DNA of 64,000 nt from Bartonella vinsonii subsp. berkhoffii ATCC 51672 (GCF_902825225.1 NZ_CADEAK010000003.1:124001-188000); one strand, 5' to 3'. Counted from the stretch's first letter, positions 1 to 14,821 are shown. Notes: generated from the sequence alone by a model not told the origin. Translations and numbers: made by a program.

Positions 1-403
1 CTATCTCGTAAATGCCATCTGTTTGTAGCTCTCCGCCTTCTAATGGTATAATACCCGCATTGGTTGCCTTATAGATTGGCTTCTCCCCTATGCTATTAAC
101 GGTTATTATCGTCGTGCCAATATTCACGCCACGAGACTTAAAACGTATGATGATGTCATTTTTATATTTCTCTATAGGTGAAGCTGTCTTTAACGTAATC
201 AATGTTGTTTTGTCTTCTACATTCACCATAAAGCTTGAATCAAGAGAACCACCATTATCTGCAAGATATTCACGCACACGTTGCATCATCGCCCGTGCAC
301 TATCATTGACAGAACTAGGCAGCTGCCCTTCTGCCCAATTAATGATACTATCTGAATTGGCATTTTCATCAGCCTTTAACGACCAATCGTAAATATTAGA
401 CAT
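1..403 (-). CDS. Phage tail-fibre-like protein, N-terminal part (cut by window edge)
   Basis: The gene reads leftward from an ATG at 401-403 and runs off the left edge, so only about 134 residues are visible. A GGGGGA Shine-Dalgarno lies just upstream. The protein begins MSNIYDWSLKADENANSD and continues with INWAEGQLPSSVNDSARAMM. This N-terminal block (a D-W-S start, then an I-N-W-x-E-G-Q-x-P-S-x-V-N-x-S-A-R-A-M-M motif) is typical of tail-fibre or tail-associated proteins of prophages in Bartonella, Brucella and other Rhizobiales. The next part (VNVEDKTTLITLKTAS) looks like beta-rich fibre sequence. I infer that a prophage or phage-derived island extends to the left. Whether the gene is intact cannot be told. 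Confidence 0.6.
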   Translation of the reverse strand, partial: MSNIYDWSLKADENANSDSIINWAEGQLPSSVNDSARAMMQRVREYLADNGGSLDSSFMVNVEDKTTLITLKTASPIEKYKNDIIIRFKSRGVNIGTTIITVNSIGEKPIYKATNAGIIPLEGGELQTDGIYEI

Positions 404-5096
<4,693 letters not shown>

Positions 5097-5099
5097 AAT

Positions 5100-5297
5100 A
5101 TGCAAATATTTATCAATGGTGAAACAATCCAAACGGAAGTTACGACTCTCAATCTCTTACTTGAAGAATTAGGATATGAAGGGAATTGGCTCGCAACCGC
5201 TGTGAATGCCGAAGTTATTCCTATCAATGCACGAAGTCAATTTGTCTTACATGAAGAAGATAAAATTGAAATTTTAAGCCCAATGCAAGGAGGATAA
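5100..5297 (+). CDS. thiS: Sulfur carrier protein ThiS
   Basis: A 65-residue ubiquitin-fold protein ending in Gly-Gly (MQGG), the C-terminus that is adenylated and converted to a thiocarboxylate to deliver sulfur to thiazole. The start is MQIFINGE, typical of the family. It begins 3 bases after the thiO stop and ends 5 bases before thiG, with AGGAGG at its own 3' end serving as the thiG ribosome binding site. The adenylating enzyme ThiF is not in this window. Confidence 0.95.
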   Translation: MQIFINGETIQTEVTTLNLLLEELGYEGNWLATAVNAEVIPINARSQFVLHEEDKIEILSPMQGG

Positions 5298-5302
5298 AAA
5301 CG

Positions 5303-6076
5303 ATGCTGAATCTTTACGGACGTAAATTCTCTTCTCGTCTTATGTTAGGTACAGCGCAATATCCTTCACCAGCAATCCTTCGTGATGCTATTCATAAATC
5401 AAATACAGAAATTGTAACCGTATCGTTGCGCCGTGAAACAGCAGGTGGGAAACAAGGTGGGCAATTTTGGCAAATTCTTAAAGAACTTGGTGTCACAGTA
5501 CTTCCCAATACGGCTGGATGTTATACTGTTAAAGAAGCTGTGACCACTGCCCACTTAGCTCGAGATCTCTTCCAAACATCTTGGATTAAACTCGAAATTA
5601 TTGGTAATCCAGACACCTTACAACCAAATGTTTTTTCCTTAATCGAAGCAGCACAAATCTTAAATAGAGAAGGTTTTCAAATTTTTGCCTATACAACAGA
5701 TGATCTCATTGTTGCTGAAAAGCTCTTGGACGTTGGATGCCATGTCATTATGCCTTGGTGTGCTCCTATTGGCTCTGCCAAAGGTCCTCATCATACTGAT
5801 GGATTGCGTTCTATCCGTGCTTATCTTCCTGATGTTACTCTTGTTATTGACGCCGGCATTGGGCGTCCATCGCATGCTGCCATTGCTATGGAGCTTGGTT
5901 ATGATGCAGTTCTTCTTAACACCGCGGTTGCCAAAGCAGGTGATCCTGTCTTAATGGCTGAAGCATTTTCTAAAGCTGTTCAAGCAGGGCATATGGGATA
6001 TAAAGCAGGAATTCTCGAAGCACGTAATATAGCAGTTCCTTCAACACCAGTCATTGGAAAAGCAGTATTTTCATGA
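5303..6076 (+). CDS. thiG: Thiazole synthase ThiG
   Basis: ThiG condenses deoxyxylulose phosphate, dehydroglycine and ThiS-thiocarboxylate into thiazole phosphate. The protein is 257 residues, normal for this TIM-barrel family. The Schiff-base lysine is K96 in WIKLEIIGN. The phosphate-binding C-terminal blocks [11 protein letters not shown] and [17 protein letters not shown] are present. The ATG overlaps nothing upstream, and the stop overlaps the ATG of thiE by 4 bases (ATGA), so thiG and thiE are probably coupled. Confidence 0.97.
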   Translation: MLNLYGRKFSSRLMLGTAQYPSPAILRDAIHKSNTEIVTVSLRRETAGGKQGGQFWQILKELGVTVLPNTAGCYTVKEAVTTAHLARDLFQTSWIKLEIIGNPDTLQPNVFSLIEAAQILNREGFQIFAYTTDDLIVAEKLLDVGCHVIMPWCAPIGSAKGPHHTDGLRSIRAYLPDVTLVIDAGIGRPSHAAIAMELGYDAVLLNTAVAKAGDPVLMAEAFSKAVQAGHMGYKAGILEARNIAVPSTPVIGKAVFS

Positions 6077-6678
6077 AACTGGATCCTTTTTACCTCATTG
6101 TTGACAATGCTGATTGGGTTGAACGTTTGATTCCTCTTGGAGTTAAACTCATACAATTGCGTATGAAAAATGAAAATCCCAAAACGATTAGTCACCATAT
6201 TAAGCGCGCAAAAAATATATGCGATAAATTCAGAGCACAATTAATTATTAATGATCATTGGACAATAGCAATTGATGAAAAATGCGATTTTATTCATCTT
6301 GGACAAGAAGACTTAAGCAATGCTGATCTTCCTGCAATCCGTAAAAACGGTATAAGACTTGGTCTGAGTACACATGATGAACATGAACTAGAGTTCGCAA
6401 TATCTGCCAAACCTGAATATATCGCCCTTGGTCCTATTTATCCAACAATCTTAAAAGAAATGAAATGGAGTCCACAAGGACTAGACAAAATTAAACAATG
6501 GAGAAAACGGATTGGTGCTTTACCTTTAGTAGGCATCGGTGGCTTAACACCAGAACGTGCAATTGGTGTTTTAAAAGCAGGTGCCAATAGTGCTGCTGTT
6601 GTAACCGATATTCTCCTCCATAAAAAACCTGAACAACGTGTCCAACAATGGATAGAGGTGACACGAGTATGGCGTTAA
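6073..6678 (+). CDS. thiE: Thiamine-phosphate synthase ThiE
   Basis: ThiE joins hydroxymethylpyrimidine diphosphate to thiazole phosphate to give thiamine phosphate. The 201-residue protein is slightly short for the family (about 210-220). Conserved blocks are [22 protein letters not shown] and [11 protein letters not shown], which form the TIM-barrel phosphate and pyrimidine sites. It overlaps thiG by 4 bases and the chosen thiD start by 10 bases. Confidence 0.93.
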   Translation: MKLDPFYLIVDNADWVERLIPLGVKLIQLRMKNENPKTISHHIKRAKNICDKFRAQLIINDHWTIAIDEKCDFIHLGQEDLSNADLPAIRKNGIRLGLSTHDEHELEFAISAKPEYIALGPIYPTILKEMKWSPQGLDKIKQWRKRIGALPLVGIGGLTPERAIGVLKAGANSAAVVTDILLHKKPEQRVQQWIEVTRVWR

Positions 6679-7427
6679 TTCCTTCGATTCTTATTGTTGC
6701 GGGAACAGATCCAACAGGAGGAGCTGGTATTGTTCGCGATATAGAAACAGCCGCACATTTTCAAATAAAAGCCAATTTAGCTATCACCTGTGTTAACGTA
6801 CAAGATGATAATCACGTTGCTGAAATTGTTCCAATGAGTGAAAAACTTGTTGCCGCACAAATGCGCAGTGCTCTAGAAGCCAATCCAATAAGAGCGATAA
6901 AAATCGGTATGACAGGAACACAAGAAATTATTATAGCAATCTGTAATGTACTCAAAGACTATCCTCATATTCCTGTTATTCTTGATCCTGTACTTATCGC
7001 CTCATCAGGAGGAAATTTAACAACCGAAGAAATCACAGAAATGATGATTCATAAACTTCTCCCTCATGTTGATCTTCTCACACCAAATAGAGAAGAACTC
7101 GCTCTTCTCAGCCAAAGCCCATTGGCATCTGATGATAAGCAAGCAATACAACAAGCAAAAAAATTGCTGTCATTTGGTCCACGCTCTCTCTTGATAAAAG
7201 GAGGACATGCAGAGGGGCCTCTAGCAACTGATAGCTTCATACATAAAACTGAAATTATCAATATTTCCACCCCGCGCTTAACGGAAACAATGCGTGGAAC
7301 AGGTTGCATCCTTTCAAGCGCTATTGCAGCACATTTGGCATTAAATGAATCTATGACTCAAGCCATAAAAAAGGCAAAAGCATATATTCACACATTGCTG
7401 TTAAATCATAATCAAAAATGTCATTAA
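6669..7427 (+). CDS. thiD: Hydroxymethylpyrimidine (phosphate) kinase ThiD
   Basis: ThiD phosphorylates hydroxymethylpyrimidine and its monophosphate. It is a ribokinase-fold protein of 252 residues. The N-terminal motif AGTDPTGGAGI matches the family's AGxDxSGGAGI, with Thr in place of Ser. The anion-hole block RGTGCILSSAIAAHL near the C-terminus is intact. I chose the ATG at 6669 ([12 protein letters not shown], with GAGG upstream) over an in-frame ATG at 6648, because the former matches the family N-terminus. It is the last gene of the thiamine operon, 10 bases inside thiE; about 280 bases of gene-free DNA follow. Confidence 0.93.
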   Translation: MALIPSILIVAGTDPTGGAGIVRDIETAAHFQIKANLAITCVNVQDDNHVAEIVPMSEKLVAAQMRSALEANPIRAIKIGMTGTQEIIIAICNVLKDYPHIPVILDPVLIASSGGNLTTEEITEMMIHKLLPHVDLLTPNREELALLSQSPLASDDKQAIQQAKKLLSFGPRSLLIKGGHAEGPLATDSFIHKTEIINISTPRLTETMRGTGCILSSAIAAHLALNESMTQAIKKAKAYIHTLLLNHNQKCH

Positions 7428-7706
7428 AAGTTTAAGCTTATGTCATAATCTGACTAAATACTCTTGCTGTATTTTGTAGTTTATATGGATTGTGTTATTC
7501 TAAAATTAATGAATCTGTATGTAATAAAGTAATTATGATAAAAAATGTATACAACTGCAAATGACCTAAATTTACAGTTTTCCATTCTTTTCAAGAAAAG
7601 AGTCTATTATTATTGCATACATAAATTCCTCACACACACACATCATAAAACTTGAAGGATAATGTTACCTGATCTATTGTAAAGACAGATTATTAGAGAA
7701 AACAAA

Positions 7707-8534
7707 ATGCTAAATCAAACGCCACTCTCAATATCATATGAAGAACTCTTAAACTTTTATAAAGAAAGTGGTGCGGATGCTGTCCTCACAGATTCACCTA
7801 TTAACCGCTTTAATCAAGCTGCTTCCTTAGAGAAAAAATCAACACAAGCAGTAGAGATTTCTCATAATCAACAAACAGCCCCAACCACCAATGTCCCCAA
7901 GCATTCACTTCCTAACCTTGCGATAATACAAGGTGAATCTTCAGCGATAGAGAGTGCAAAAAGTGCGAAAACACTTGATGAATTAAAAGCTGCCCTCCTC
8001 GCGTTTAATGGTTGTTCATTAAAATTAACAGCGAAAAACACCTGTTTTTCAGATGGAACAGCGGGAAGTCCACTCATGCTCATAGGAGAAGCTCCAGGAC
8101 GAGAAGAGGATATACAGGGCATTCCTTTTGTGGGAAAAGCGGGAATGTTACTTAATAAGATCCTCGAATCCATTGGCTTAACAAGAAAGAGTGTTTACAT
8201 CGCCAACACTATTCCTTGGCGCCCTCCAGGAAACCGTACACCAACACTAAGAGAAGTTGCCTTATGCCGCCCTTTTATTGAACGACAAATTTATTTAGCT
8301 CGTCCACGTGTTCTTATAGCGCTGGGAGGCGTTGCTATGCAATTTCTTACGGGGGCTCAAAATGGAATTATACGGACACGAGGCAAATGGTTTACCTATG
8401 AAAGCGAAAACAATATAAAAATACCTGTTATGCCAACCTTTCATCCCGCTTACCTTCTCCGAACACCTAGTCAAAAGAAGCTTACGTGGATAGATTTTTT
8501 AGAAGTCAAAAACCGCTTAGATAATCTTTTGTAA
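7707..8534 (+). CDS. Uracil-DNA glycosylase, family 4-like
   Basis: The 275-residue protein removes uracil from DNA by family resemblance. The blocks GEAPGREEDIQGIPFVGKAG (residues 127-146), RPPGNRTPT (172-180) and FHPAYLLR (245-252) are the uracil-binding and catalytic motifs of the type 4/SPO1-polymerase-related group. The first 100 residues are a low-complexity extension often seen in alphaproteobacterial members. Family 4 enzymes normally carry four cysteines for a [4Fe-4S] cluster. Here I find C103 and C187 at likely ligand positions, but the partner of the CxxC is K106 and the cysteine before RPPGNR is W171. The cluster may therefore be absent. It stands alone between thiD and pepN. Confidence 0.85.
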   Translation: MLNQTPLSISYEELLNFYKESGADAVLTDSPINRFNQAASLEKKSTQAVEISHNQQTAPTTNVPKHSLPNLAIIQGESSAIESAKSAKTLDELKAALLAFNGCSLKLTAKNTCFSDGTAGSPLMLIGEAPGREEDIQGIPFVGKAGMLLNKILESIGLTRKSVYIANTIPWRPPGNRTPTLREVALCRPFIERQIYLARPRVLIALGGVAMQFLTGAQNGIIRTRGKWFTYESENNIKIPVMPTFHPAYLLRTPSQKKLTWIDFLEVKNRLDNLL

Positions 8535-8632
8535 TGCCCTCATCTCCCCTTATCTCAAAAGATCCCCACCTTATCTCGAAAGACAAAGACTCTTTCAATC
8601 CGTAACTCTTTAAAAAATATGAATAGGAAAAA

Positions 8633-11263
8633 ATGATGCAACAACCAGCAGCCCCGATTTATCGTTTAGAAGACTATCAAGAAACGCCTTATACTATACC
8701 AAAAACATACCTTCATTTTCGTTTAGCACCAACAAAAACCTCTGTTACAGCAATATTGTCTATTGAACCTCGCCACAACACAAAAGAAGCAACACCTCTT
8801 GTGCTTACTGGTGATGATCTTACATTCGTTTCTATTGCTCTCAATGGTACAAAGTTATCTGAAAATGCTTATAAAGTTACCCCTTCACGTTTAGAAATTA
8901 TGGCTCCACCAACGGATCCTTTTACATTACAATTGGTCACGGAACTGAATCCTGAAAGCAACAGTCAACTCATGGGGCTTTATCTTTCAAATGGTGTCTA
9001 TTGTACACAATGCGAAGCAGAAGGTTTCCGTCGTATTACTTATTTTTATGATCGCCCAGATATTCTTTCTACCTATACGGTAAAAATTGAAGCGGATTCT
9101 CAAACAATTCCTATCTTACTTTCCAATGGTAATCTCATCGAGACAGGAGCGCTTGAAAATAATCGCCATTTTGCTCTTTGGGAAGATCCTTATCCAAAAC
9201 CATCCTATCTCTTTGCTTTAGTTGGTGGTAATCTTGATAAGCTAGAAGATCATTTTACCACTGCATCTGGTCGACAGGTCAAACTTGGCATCTATGTAGA
9301 AAAAGGGAAAACCAAACGTGCAACCTATGCAATGGATGCCCTTAAACGTTCTATGCGTTGGGACGAACAATGTTTCGGTCGTGAATATGACCTTGATGTT
9401 TTCAATATTGTAGCTGTTTCTGACTTTAACATGGGAGCAATGGAAAACAAAGGACTTAACATCTTTAATGACAAATATGTTCTTGCAGATCCTGAAACAG
9501 CTACCGATCACGATTATAGAAACATCGAACGTATAATTGCTCATGAATATTTTCACAATTGGACTGGTAATCGTATTACTTGCCGTGATTGGTTTCAACT
9601 CTGTTTAAAAGAAGGCTTAACTGTTTACCGTGATCAAGAATTTTCCTCAGATCAAAATGTACGCAGCTTACAGCGAATTGAAAATATAAAAACATTGAAA
9701 GCTGCACAATTTACTGAGGATTCTGGTCCACTTGCTCATCCTGTCCGTCCTCGTCAATATAGCCAAATCAATAACTTTTATACCGCAACCGTTTATGAAA
9801 AAGGTGCAGAGATCGTTCGCATGGTGCGTACTATTCTAGGTCCTACTCTCTTTCGTAAAGGGATGGATCTTTATTTTCAACGCCATGATGGACAAGCTTG
9901 TATAATTGAAGATTTCATCGCCTGTTTCGCCGAAGTCTCTGGTCTCAACTTCTCCCAGTTCATGCTGTGGTATGAACAAGCAGGCACACCCAATGTAGAA
10001 ATCGATCACCATTATAGCGATGGTGTTCTAACAATTCATGCAAAACAACATATTCCAGAAACACCACACCAAAACATAAAAAAGCCTATGCTTATCCCTA
10101 TTGCTTTTGGGCTCTTAGGACATAACGGGAAATCTCTTACTTATGAGACTGATGCAGATATTCAATCAGATGTTATGCTTTTGTCTGAAGAAAAGCAAAC
10201 ATTCACATTAAAGGGACTGAGTGAACAACCTGTTTTATCACTGCTTAGAGACTTCTCTGCGCCTATTACTCTACAAACCCCCTTCAATGAAAATGAACTC
10301 ATTTTTCTTGCCCAAAATGATAGCAATCAAATTAATCGTTGGCAGTCATTTAACCATTTAATGACCCACGCTCTGATTGAAGCCATTCAAGATAAAAGAC
10401 AAGCAAAAGAGGAGATGCCCTCTACTTTGCTCAAATTGATTGAAAATATTCTTAATGATGAAAGCCTCGAACCAGAATTTCGCGCATTTTGTTTAACTTT
10501 ACCCAGTGAAATTGAACTTGCCCATATAATCGGTAAAAATGTTGATCCAGAACGCATCCACCATGTGCGCAATCAATTTTTAGCTTCACTCGCACATAGG
10601 CATCAGGAACTCTTCACAACAGTTTATGCGCAAATGCAAATCAATGAACCCTATTCACCAAATACTGCACAAGCTGGAAAACGAGCATTACGCAATATTA
10701 TGCTAGACTATCTTTCCATCGCCGAAGCCAAACCAAACTGTGCTAGCACACAATATGCAACAGCGGATAATATGACGGATCGCATGGCTAGTATAACCAT
10801 TTTAGTGAAACACTTTAGCGAAAGTGAACAAGCGCAAAATGCCTTAAATGATTTTGAAAGCCGCTATCGGTATGATCCTTTAGTCATGGATAAATGGTTT
10901 TCCATTCAAGCAATGGTTGCGGGAGCATCAACACTGGATCATGTTCAAAAACTTATGCAACATCCGCTTTTTTCACAAGATAATCCCAATCGTGTACGAG
11001 CTTTGATTGGTGTCTTTGCTTCTCACAATCTAACAGGTTTTCATAGAATTGATGGCGCATCCTATCATTTTCTCTGCCAAATTATTTTGGACATTGACAA
11101 AAAAAATCCACAGCTTGCTTCACGGTTATTAACAATAATGCGCTCTTGGCGACAATTAGAACCCATTCGGCGACAAAAATTTGAAACTGCATTAAAAACA
11201 ATTGCAGAAGCTTCGCAATTGTCAAGTGATGTGGCTGAGATCATCAATCGTCTTCTCAATTGA
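8633..11263 (+). CDS. pepN: Aminopeptidase N (M1 metallopeptidase)
   Basis: A cytoplasmic zinc aminopeptidase that trims N-terminal residues from peptides. The protein is 876 residues, the usual length of the bacterial PepN branch. The substrate-anchoring GAMENK starts at residue 268. The zinc motif HEYFH is at 304-308, with the third ligand E327 giving HEXXH-X18-E. The YEKGAEIVRM block with the transition-state tyrosine follows. The start is ATG at 8633 (a second ATG follows at once), with AGGAAAA upstream. A strong hairpin lies in the gap after the gene. Confidence 0.97.
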   Translation: MMQQPAAPIYRLEDYQETPYTIPKTYLHFRLAPTKTSVTAILSIEPRHNTKEATPLVLTGDDLTFVSIALNGTKLSENAYKVTPSRLEIMAPPTDPFTLQLVTELNPESNSQLMGLYLSNGVYCTQCEAEGFRRITYFYDRPDILSTYTVKIEADSQTIPILLSNGNLIETGALENNRHFALWEDPYPKPSYLFALVGGNLDKLEDHFTTASGRQVKLGIYVEKGKTKRATYAMDALKRSMRWDEQCFGREYDLDVFNIVAVSDFNMGAMENKGLNIFNDKYVLADPETATDHDYRNIERIIAHEYFHNWTGNRITCRDWFQLCLKEGLTVYRDQEFSSDQNVRSLQRIENIKTLKAAQFTEDSGPLAHPVRPRQYSQINNFYTATVYEKGAEIVRMVRTILGPTLFRKGMDLYFQRHDGQACIIEDFIACFAEVSGLNFSQFMLWYEQAGTPNVEIDHHYSDGVLTIHAKQHIPETPHQNIKKPMLIPIAFGLLGHNGKSLTYETDADIQSDVMLLSEEKQTFTLKGLSEQPVLSLLRDFSAPITLQTPFNENELIFLAQNDSNQINRWQSFNHLMTHALIEAIQDKRQAKEEMPSTLLKLIENILNDESLEPEFRAFCLTLPSEIELAHIIGKNVDPERIHHVRNQFLASLAHRHQELFTTVYAQMQINEPYSPNTAQAGKRALRNIMLDYLSIAEAKPNCASTQYATADNMTDRMASITILVKHFSESEQAQNALNDFESRYRYDPLVMDKWFSIQAMVAGASTLDHVQKLMQHPLFSQDNPNRVRALIGVFASHNLTGFHRIDGASYHFLCQIILDIDKKNPQLASRLLTIMRSWRQLEPIRRQKFETALKTIAEASQLSSDVAEIINRLLN

Positions 11264-11335
11264 AATAAAAAACATTTATAATCAATAGTTTATAATATTT
11301 CTTATCAAATAAATTCAACGCTCTACGCGATAATA

Positions 11336-11377
11336 AGGAACCTATAAGCAGGCTTTTTAAACCTGTTTATAGGTCCT
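11336..11377. other. Strong hairpin downstream of pepN
   Basis: Left arm 11336-11352 and right arm 11362-11377 pair over 16 positions, with one bulged A at 11340 and one G-U pair; the loop is nine bases. No immediate run of T follows on the plus strand, so it is not a textbook intrinsic terminator, though it could end pepN transcription or act in the leader of the next gene. Confidence 0.5.
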
Positions 11378-11548
11378 GTTAAGATTCCTTTTCGTTTCCA
11401 TATTTCACACTTATCCAAGTAAAAGTCTCTTTTCTAAAAAAAAGACTGGACAGAAGACTCCTGTTTTGATTCACTGCACTTTATGGAGTTATTATGAATA
11501 TCGAAGCAGTTTTTTAAATGTATTATTCGATCATTAAAGGAACGAAAA

Positions 11549-13870
11549 ATGGCTGAATTGGACGCATATCATGCGCCAACGGAGACATATGCTGATTCAA
11601 AATCGAGCGCAAAAAATCATAAAGCGCAAAAAGAGCGTCTCAATCTTTTTTCTCGTTCAGCCTATCAAAAACTTCTTTTTATTGAGCCTTGGCTGCGACG
11701 TGCACTGCCATTTGTAATTCTTGCATTTCTTGTTGTGCTGGCAGCAATTCATTTCATATCACTCTACGATTGGCGCCATGCAATTGATAAAAACACACGT
11801 ACTACCATCACTCTTTTAGCTTCTCATATTACCAACACAATTGATCGTGATTTACTTTCCGCTACGCAAAAAGGCAAAGTTTCTAATCTTTCTCATAATC
11901 ATTTGCAAAATATTCTTACTGATTTTCGCAATCAAGGCCTTATCAATTCGAGCACTGTCATTGCCATAGTTGATCAAAAAGGTAATGTCCTAGCTGCATC
12001 AAATGCCGAGATTATTTTAGGAAAATCTTTACAGGATTTTACCCCTGAAAGCATTGCTTTACAATCTTTGGGAAAACACGCTGGAATTATGAAAATCACA
12101 ATAGGTAAAGATATTCCCGCTCTTGCTTCTTTTCATCAAACAGAAAATGGACATTATGGTGTTTTCATCAGCGAAAAAACACAACATAGCTATAGAGAAT
12201 GGCGCAAGATTTTCTCGTTAAATATGACCTTGTTCATAGGAACAAGCGGCATTATTTTAGCTCTCCTTTACGCTTATTACAATCAAATTATAAGAGCACG
12301 CAATACAGATTTGATTTCAGAAAAAACTCAAAACCGCATTGATATGGCAATGATGCGTGGACGCTGTGGTCTATGGGATTGGAATATGGCAAGTGGACGC
12401 GTTTACTGGTCACGGGCAATCTATGAAATGCTTGGTTATATTCCTCAAGATGCACTACTGTCAATTTCCCAAATTACCGCCATTATCAATCCAAATGATG
12501 CTAATTTTTTTGATCTTGCTCAAGAATTAATAAGTGGTAAGAAGAAACATATCGATATTAATGTCCCTATGCGTCATGCCGATGGTCATTATATATGGAT
12601 GCGTATTCGTGCTGAAGTTACCGATGAAGAAGAACCCCATTTGGTTGGTATTGCCTTCGATATTAGTGAACAGCACCAACTCGCAGAAGAAACAGCGCAA
12701 GCCGATCTTCGTATCCGCGATGCAATTGAAAATATTTCAGAATCTTTTGTCTTATGGGATTCAGAAGGACGTTTAGTCATGTCCAACAGCAAGTTTTGTG
12801 AATATGCCGCTATTCCTAAACAGGTCTTACAATCAGGAATCCAACGTGCAACTGTCGAAGCCATGGCTCGCCCTGCAATGAGTGAATATCCCCTCAAAGA
12901 CGATGGAAGTGGTAACTTAACCAGTATTCGCCAAACTGCGGACGGTTATTGGCTCAAAATTAATGAACGACGCACTCAAGATGGAGGGCTTGTTTGCATT
13001 GGTACAGATATTTCTGAACTTAAACAACAACAAGAAAAATTTGAAGATAGTGAAAGGCGCCTTTTTTCTTTCATTCAAGAACTCAAACGTGCGCGAGGAA
13101 ATGCTCAACAACGTGCAACAGAAGTTGAAAAACTTAATAGAAGTCTGAAAGCTGAAAAAGAGCGCGCTGAAAGTGCTAACAAAGCTAAATCAGAATTTTT
13201 AGCCAATATGTCTCATGAATTGCGTACTCCTCTTAATGCCATTCTCGGCTTTTCAGATATTATGTTGCAATCCACCTTTGGACCTCTTGGCTCACAACGC
13301 TATAAAGAATATATGCGTGATATTTACAATTCAGGAACCCATCTCCTAACCCTTATTAATGATATCCTTGATATGTCAAAAATCGAAGCAGGAAGATTGA
13401 CTCTTGATTGTAAAAATATCGATCTTGAGCCTATCATCAGTGAAGCAGCACGAACACTTACACCACAAGCTCAAGAAAAAAATATTTCTGTTACAACAAA
13501 TATTGCCCCAGAATTGCACGCAGAAGTTGATGTCCGTGCCATAAAACAGATCTTTCTTAATCTCATCTCTAATGCTGTTAAATTCACACCTCCTGGAGGG
13601 AGTATCGATATCTGCGCTTTTAAGAAAAAAAATAATCTTATTTGTAAAATTAAAGACACAGGTGTTGGCATTCCCCAATCCGCAATTAAAAAACTTGGAC
13701 AACCTTTTGAACAAGTTGAAAATCAACTCACTAAAACCCATACGGGCTCTGGCCTTGGTTTAGCTATTTCACGCTCATTGCTAGAATTACACAAAGGAAA
13801 ACTTGAAATTATTTCTAAAGAAATGAAAGGTACAACTGTAACCATTACAATGCCAATCAAACAAAGTTAA
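11549..13870 (+). CDS. pleC: PleC-like membrane sensor histidine kinase with PAS domains
   Basis: The 773-residue protein has two membrane segments (about 52-71 and 225-245) around a periplasmic sensor region. PAS domains follow: one with DWNMASGRVYWSRAIYEMLGY and a second with SESFVLWDSEGRLVMSN. A coiled-coil linker leads to the HisKA domain, with phospho-acceptor H556 in ANMSHELRTPLN, and a HATPase domain (DTGVGIP, GSGLGLAIS). This layout matches the PleC/DivJ/PdhS group, which controls the DivK phosphorelay and cell polarity in Alphaproteobacteria. From memory, pleC lies beside glnE in rhizobia, which fits its position near glnE here. The pleC name is an inference from architecture and neighbourhood. 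Its 3' end overlaps the convergent alkyltransferase gene by 14 bases. Confidence 0.8.
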   Translation: MAELDAYHAPTETYADSKSSAKNHKAQKERLNLFSRSAYQKLLFIEPWLRRALPFVILAFLVVLAAIHFISLYDWRHAIDKNTRTTITLLASHITNTIDRDLLSATQKGKVSNLSHNHLQNILTDFRNQGLINSSTVIAIVDQKGNVLAASNAEIILGKSLQDFTPESIALQSLGKHAGIMKITIGKDIPALASFHQTENGHYGVFISEKTQHSYREWRKIFSLNMTLFIGTSGIILALLYAYYNQIIRARNTDLISEKTQNRIDMAMMRGRCGLWDWNMASGRVYWSRAIYEMLGYIPQDALLSISQITAIINPNDANFFDLAQELISGKKKHIDINVPMRHADGHYIWMRIRAEVTDEEEPHLVGIAFDISEQHQLAEETAQADLRIRDAIENISESFVLWDSEGRLVMSNSKFCEYAAIPKQVLQSGIQRATVEAMARPAMSEYPLKDDGSGNLTSIRQTADGYWLKINERRTQDGGLVCIGTDISELKQQQEKFEDSERRLFSFIQELKRARGNAQQRATEVEKLNRSLKAEKERAESANKAKSEFLANMSHELRTPLNAILGFSDIMLQSTFGPLGSQRYKEYMRDIYNSGTHLLTLINDILDMSKIEAGRLTLDCKNIDLEPIISEAARTLTPQAQEKNISVTTNIAPELHAEVDVRAIKQIFLNLISNAVKFTPPGGSIDICAFKKKNNLICKIKDTGVGIPQSAIKKLGQPFEQVENQLTKTHTGSGLGLAISRSLLELHKGKLEIISKEMKGTTVTITMPIKQS

Positions 13871-14390
13871 ATTCCTCCTTTTGTTCCCGTTGTAGCAAAA
13901 TCTGTTTTCGCCAAACACCCCAACGATATCCAGAGATAAAACCATCCTTGCGCACCACTCGATGGCAAGGAATAATGACTGCCAATTCATTCCGTGCACA
14001 TGCATTCGCAACTGCACGAAAAGCATGGGGCATACCAATACGTTGCGCTAATATTTCATATGAAATTGTTTTACCACATGGCACTTCGCATAATACTTTC
14101 CATACTTTCTGTTGAAAAACTGTGCCATTTATATCTAAGGAAAAATCATATCTCCTTGCCAATTTAGGCGTTTCTATCATGGCTACAATATGTGCAACTT
14201 CTCTCTTAAACCTATTGTCATGATCCACGTGTTTTACATTACCAAAACGACCCGTGAATTCTTGTAACAATTGTTCTGTCGTATTTCCCAATACTATATT
14301 ACAAATCCCTTTTTGAGATTTTGCTACCAAAAGCCCTCCTATTGAAACATTTTTTATACAAAATATTCTCTTTTGAGAAATGTCCAACAT
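13857..14390 (-). CDS. ogt: Methylated-DNA--protein-cysteine methyltransferase
   Basis: A 177-residue suicide enzyme that moves the methyl group from O6-methylguanine to its own cysteine. The acceptor is C142 in IIPCHRVVRKDG. The DNA-binding helix block AFRAVANACARN, with the arginine finger, precedes it. The N-terminal part is short and resembles the domain before the methyltransferase part of Ada, but there is no AraC-type DNA-binding domain. It is a single gene, convergent with the histidine kinase (14-base overlap). Confidence 0.9.
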   Translation of the reverse strand: MLDISQKRIFCIKNVSIGGLLVAKSQKGICNIVLGNTTEQLLQEFTGRFGNVKHVDHDNRFKREVAHIVAMIETPKLARRYDFSLDINGTVFQQKVWKVLCEVPCGKTISYEILAQRIGMPHAFRAVANACARNELAVIIPCHRVVRKDGFISGYRWGVWRKQILLQREQKEEFNFV

Positions 14391-14821
14391 TTTGACTCTC
14401 TTTATTGTTTAAAAAATCTTGAACATTATAAAGAAAGAAATTTTTTAATTACACTCTCATAAAGTATGGCAAAATCTTAAATCTCTCTTTCTTAGCGATT
14501 ATTCAAAATCACACTTAAATTATTTTATAAAAGCATAAAGAGAATGATAACGATCTGAATGATCTTTTACTCTTAAACCCTCATAGCTCTAACAAAGACA
14601 AATGATGACGCATTCTAAGATGCACAATTTTAGCATATTAGACTAAACTTATTTAGCTAAAAATCAAAAAAATAATAATATTTAAGGAATATAAAAGCGC
14701 GTATTTTCTAAAGATACTCTAAATAAGATAACCGCTCTCTTAAAAGAGGATGTTCATATATCTGAAAAACAAAAGCCCCATTTTTGAATGGGGCTCTTTT
14801 AAAATTCAATCTTGTAACAAA
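14391..14821. other. Gap between porin gene and alkyltransferase
   Basis: About 430 AT-rich bases. Apart from the terminator at 14774-14795, which ends the porin transcript, I see nothing. It should hold the alkyltransferase promoter. Confidence 0.5.
14769..14800 (-). terminator. Rho-independent terminator of the porin gene
   Basis: Arms 14774-14782 and 14787-14795 form a nine-pair stem (AGCCCCATT with its complement). On the minus strand it is followed by TTTTGTTTTTC. It lies about 27 bases past the stop of the porin gene. Confidence 0.85.
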
